Source of the DNA: an uncultured Eubacterium sp.
Lineage (GTDB): Bacteria; Bacillota; Clostridia; Lachnospirales; Lachnospiraceae
Reading direction: 5' to 3'
DNA: 25,709 nt
Assembly: GCF_934295145.1 (NCBI RefSeq)
Contig: NZ_CAKRAS010000044.1
Location: 1-25,709, forward strand
Part shown: positions 23,373-25,709 of the stretch, piece after piece
Layout: the number at the start of each line of letters is the position of its first letter
Position numbering within the stretch: position 1 is the stretch's first letter
Notes under the pieces: generated by a model
What the model was told of the DNA's origin: nothing
Databases searched by the model: none
The model's input: the letters and a program-made list of their open reading frames with translations, nothing else
Made by a program: the position numbers and the translations under genes

Positions 23373-25382
23373 TCAAAAACGAAAATCCTTTAAATTAATC
23401 TGATATTTATTTATTTTCCGATAAAGTGTTCGTTTAGAGATATTAAGATGTTTAGCTGCCTGTGAAATATTTCCCTTCTCATCGTGAAGAACTTGAATTA
23501 GTTCCTGTAAAAATAAGTCAAGGTTGCTTTGTGCAGGATAAGTAAGAGTCGATGATTCCGGTTTCGCATTAGAATCCTTCTGGTTGTTGAAAGAATCGTT
23601 TGACAGTTCTTCAAAAATCTGATGAGGAAGATGCTCCGGTGTGATAAAATCCTGGTCTGCCAGGTTTACGGCACGCTCAATGATGTTTTCAAGTTCCCTG
23701 ATATTTCCAGGCCATGTATAACTGCATAGTGCTTCAATAGCAGGAGAATTTACTTTCGTGACATTTTTCCCAAGATTACGGCTTTTTTCTACAATAAAGT
23801 GACGAATTAGATCAGGAATATCTGTTTTTCGTTCGCGCAGAGGAGGAACTTCGATGGAAAGAACATTTAAGCGGTAGTAAAGATCACTTCGAAATGTCTG
23901 GTTATGGACAGCTTCCATCAGGTTGACATTGGTGGCAGTGATAATCCGTACATCAATTTTTCTTTCGTGTGTGTCTCCTAAGCGTGTAATTGTTTTAGTC
24001 TGTAGGACACGTAACAGAGATACCTGCAGTGCAAGTGGCATATCACCGATTTCGTCAAGAAAGATGGTTCCGCCGTTAGCCAATTCAAATTTTCCTGGCT
24101 GACCATTTTTGGAAGCACCGGTGAATGCTCCAGGAACATACCCAAACAACTCGCTTTCAATTAGTTCTTTGGGTAAAGAGCCGCAGTTAATGGCTACAAA
24201 AGGAAAATCTGCACGATTGCTGGCATTGTGTATTGCCTGAGCGAACAGTTCTTTGCCAGTTCCACTTTCCCCCAGAATCAGAACATTTGAGGATGAATCC
24301 GCAGCAGTGCGCGCAAGAGTGATTGCGGCTGATAGTTCCGGGGAAGAACCTACGATAGAATCAAAGGTGTAAGTGGCATGTAGTCCGCTGAGTTTTCCAG
24401 CCAGCTGATGTAGCTTGTTTGTTTCATCCAATAAAATGATTTTTCCGATTGCCTTGTGGTGCAGATCATATACAAAGGACGTTGATATTGAAATGGATTT
24501 CTTACGTTTGGAGTATCCGATAATATTATATTCGACATTATGTATATTTTGCGTCAGATCCGTTATTTTTTGCCCGGAAGTTTTTGGAAAAATAAGATGA
24601 TTTATTTTTTCACCTTTGAGATTCTGGTAGGATTCAAGCAATTGTGAGGCAATCTGATTGTGCTGTAAAATGACACCGCGAGTGTCTGTAAACAGGATTC
24701 CGCTTGGAATTGCTTCTATGGTTGTTGAAAGCTGATTTTTGACTTTACGGACATGATTGAGGCTCTGCTCCATAGATAATTCTTTACTGATGCTGTCTGC
24801 AGCGGAACAGATCATGGCCAGAATGTAATTTTGGTTGGCTTGCTCAATGGGGGCAACGGAACCGAGAACACCAATAATTTGACCAGTACGATCGCAGATT
24901 GGTGCAGCGGTTCCGATATAATGGTGAAAGGTCTGGCAATAATGTTCCGCGCCTTGAATTTGTGTAGGAGATTGGGTAACAAGACAAAGCCCGATTCCAG
25001 TAGTTCCGGCATGTTTTTCATCGCGCATGGCACCAAGATACAGATTCGTATGCTCTGTGATATCTGACAGTGTGGCATTATCGCCGATAAAATCAATGAT
25101 AGTTCCCTGTGCATCTGTCAGGGAAAGTAAAATACCAGTATTTTTCAAATACTGATATAAAGTAGTCATATAGGAATGACCTGTTTCAAGCAAAAACTGA
25201 TTTTTGGAAAGAATATCCTGCAGAACCTGAGGAGCTAAGTGATATTCTTTCAGATTTTGCCAGGGAAGCCGGAATTTTTTTGAACGTTTCCAGCTTTCAA
25301 GTACCTGAGGGGAAATATCTATATCTGCTTCAGGCAGTGGTTGATCATGAATGATATATTTTTCATACTTTTCAGATAACAC
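23373..25382 (-). CDS. sigma-54-dependent transcriptional activator (AcoR-like: GAF, PAS, AAA+, Fis HTH)
   Basis: The start is GTG 25382, eight bases after AAGAAGG (25391-25397). The 669-aa protein has an N-terminal helical/GAF-like sensor (~60-200, with HAGTTGIGL and YIGTAAPI as in AcoR-type proteins). A PAS domain follows (~215-330, AIPSGILFTDTRGVI). The sigma-54 AAA+ domain has Walker A GESGTGKE (371-378), the sigma-54 contact loop GAFTGA (418-423), Walker B GTIFLDEIGD (438-447) and a DLYYRLNVL segment. The C-terminal Fis helix-turn-helix is NISQAAKHLNISKRTLYRKI. It uses ATP to open sigma-54 promoters. Its target is probably the gene starting beyond the right edge, since a -24/-12 promoter and repeat array lie immediately upstream. 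Confidence 0.93.
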   Translation of the reverse strand: MLSEKYEKYIIHDQPLPEADIDISPQVLESWKRSKKFRLPWQNLKEYHLAPQVLQDILSKNQFLLETGHSYMTTLYQYLKNTGILLSLTDAQGTIIDFIGDNATLSDITEHTNLYLGAMRDEKHAGTTGIGLCLVTQSPTQIQGAEHYCQTFHHYIGTAAPICDRTGQIIGVLGSVAPIEQANQNYILAMICSAADSISKELSMEQSLNHVRKVKNQLSTTIEAIPSGILFTDTRGVILQHNQIASQLLESYQNLKGEKINHLIFPKTSGQKITDLTQNIHNVEYNIIGYSKRKKSISISTSFVYDLHHKAIGKIILLDETNKLHQLAGKLSGLHATYTFDSIVGSSPELSAAITLARTAADSSSNVLILGESGTGKELFAQAIHNASNRADFPFVAINCGSLPKELIESELFGYVPGAFTGASKNGQPGKFELANGGTIFLDEIGDMPLALQVSLLRVLQTKTITRLGDTHERKIDVRIITATNVNLMEAVHNQTFRSDLYYRLNVLSIEVPPLRERKTDIPDLIRHFIVEKSRNLGKNVTKVNSPAIEALCSYTWPGNIRELENIIERAVNLADQDFITPEHLPHQIFEELSNDSFNNQKDSNAKPESSTLTYPAQSNLDLFLQELIQVLHDEKGNISQAAKHLNISKRTLYRKINKYQINLKDFRF

Positions 25383-25500
25383 AAAAATAACCTTCTTTCT
25401 GTTGTGGGTGGAAAATAGGTGTCAATATAGTCTAATGCAAGAAATATGCCAGAAAGAGTGTGCCAAAATGCGTCATAATTTGAAATAATATGTGTCGGGC

Positions 25501-25550
25501 AGTCACAAAATGGCACGAAATGGCACAAAATGGCACAAAATAGCACGAAA
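25501..25550. promoter_or_regulatory. five 10-bp direct repeats, likely upstream activating sequence
   Basis: Five decamers run without gap: AGTCACAAAA, TGGCACGAAA, TGGCACAAAA, TGGCACAAAA, TAGCACGAAA. The 10-bp step keeps them on one helix face. They end 47 bp before the -24 box of the sigma-54 promoter and begin 119 bp from the activator's start codon, a usual place for an enhancer bound by such an activator; autoregulation is also possible. Confidence 0.6.
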
Positions 25551-25596
25551 AAGAAAAAAGCGTGCGCAATACCCTATCAAAAAGTAAAAATAGAAA

Positions 25597-25613
25597 TTGG
25601 CATGTAAGTTGCA
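25597..25613 (+). promoter_or_regulatory. sigma-54 (-24/-12) promoter
   Basis: TTGGCAT-GTAAG-TTGCA matches the consensus TGGCAC-N5-TTGC with one change (C to T at the end of the -24 box) and exact spacing. It points right, so transcription should start near 25624 and the controlled gene lies outside the window. Confidence 0.75.
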
Positions 25614-25709
25614 TAAATAAGAATATAAAAACAGTCTGCAAATAAAAAGTCAAGCAGAAATTAATGAACTTTGAAAATTTTATACAGGTTGAACGTAAGA
25701 TACGAAAAT

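Noticed and set aside
25501..25550. CRISPR-like or minisatellite array
   Set aside because: The units are 10 bp with no spacers and sit between an activator gene and a sigma-54 promoter, so a protein-binding array is the better reading.

Overview
The window reads as chromosomal DNA of a low-to-moderate GC Firmicute, most likely a gut member of the Clostridia (Lachnospiraceae-like). Grounds: strong AGGAGG-type ribosome binding sites, A-rich codon use, compact operons, and the kinds of flanking genes (MocR regulator, type I asparaginase, ECF sigma/anti-sigma pair, sigma-54 activator). No rRNA, tRNA, CRISPR array, integrase, transposase or relaxase was seen.

Layout. 1-906: 3' end of a MocR-type regulator. 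1026-1682: an unrecognised protein, converging on a minus-strand 278-aa protein (2012-2848) across a two-way terminator. 3000-6429: a STAND regulator (PhoB-like winged helix, P-loop ATPase, TPR-like helices) overlapping an unrecognised 338-aa protein. The STAND gene and the 278-aa gene diverge from a spacer that carries GCACRAAA repeats at helical spacing.

6680-20093 is the notable part: a co-directional run of 14 genes, apparently one long operon ending at a terminator at 20119-20170. In order: ubiquitin-like protein; membrane-anchored zinc ribbon; E1-like activating enzyme; E2-like conjugating enzyme; JAMM isopeptidase; transglutaminase-like protease (frame broken at a T8 run); SPFH protein with zinc ribbon; zinc-ribbon/TM protein; HerA/VirB4-like ATPase; HNH/Endo VII (WHH-type) nuclease; ClpP-like serine protease; a SpoVK/CbbX-like AAA+ protein that has lost its P-loop; VirD4/TraG-like coupling ATPase; metallophosphoesterase. 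It therefore joins a complete ubiquitin-like tagging core (Ubl, E1, E2, JAMM) to two additional protease modules, a membrane scaffold, two DNA/protein-pumping ATPases and a toxin-type nuclease. My working hypothesis is a conflict (anti-phage or inter-bacterial) system in which a conjugated Ubl marks targets for proteolysis or translocation. This is inference. The core is related to known bacterial Ubl systems (Bil operons, CBASS Cap2/Cap3), but the gene set is much larger than those four-gene cassettes.

Two near-identical 47-49 bp copies of a hairpin-containing repeat, at 6419-6467 and 16951-16997, bracket the Ubl-to-ClpP part of the operon.

20232-25709 is ordinary flanking content: type I L-asparaginase, ECF sigma factor with its membrane anti-sigma partner, a strong two-way terminator, and a minus-strand sigma-54-dependent activator. 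Upstream of the activator lie five 10-bp repeats and a good -24/-12 sigma-54 promoter pointing rightwards out of the window.
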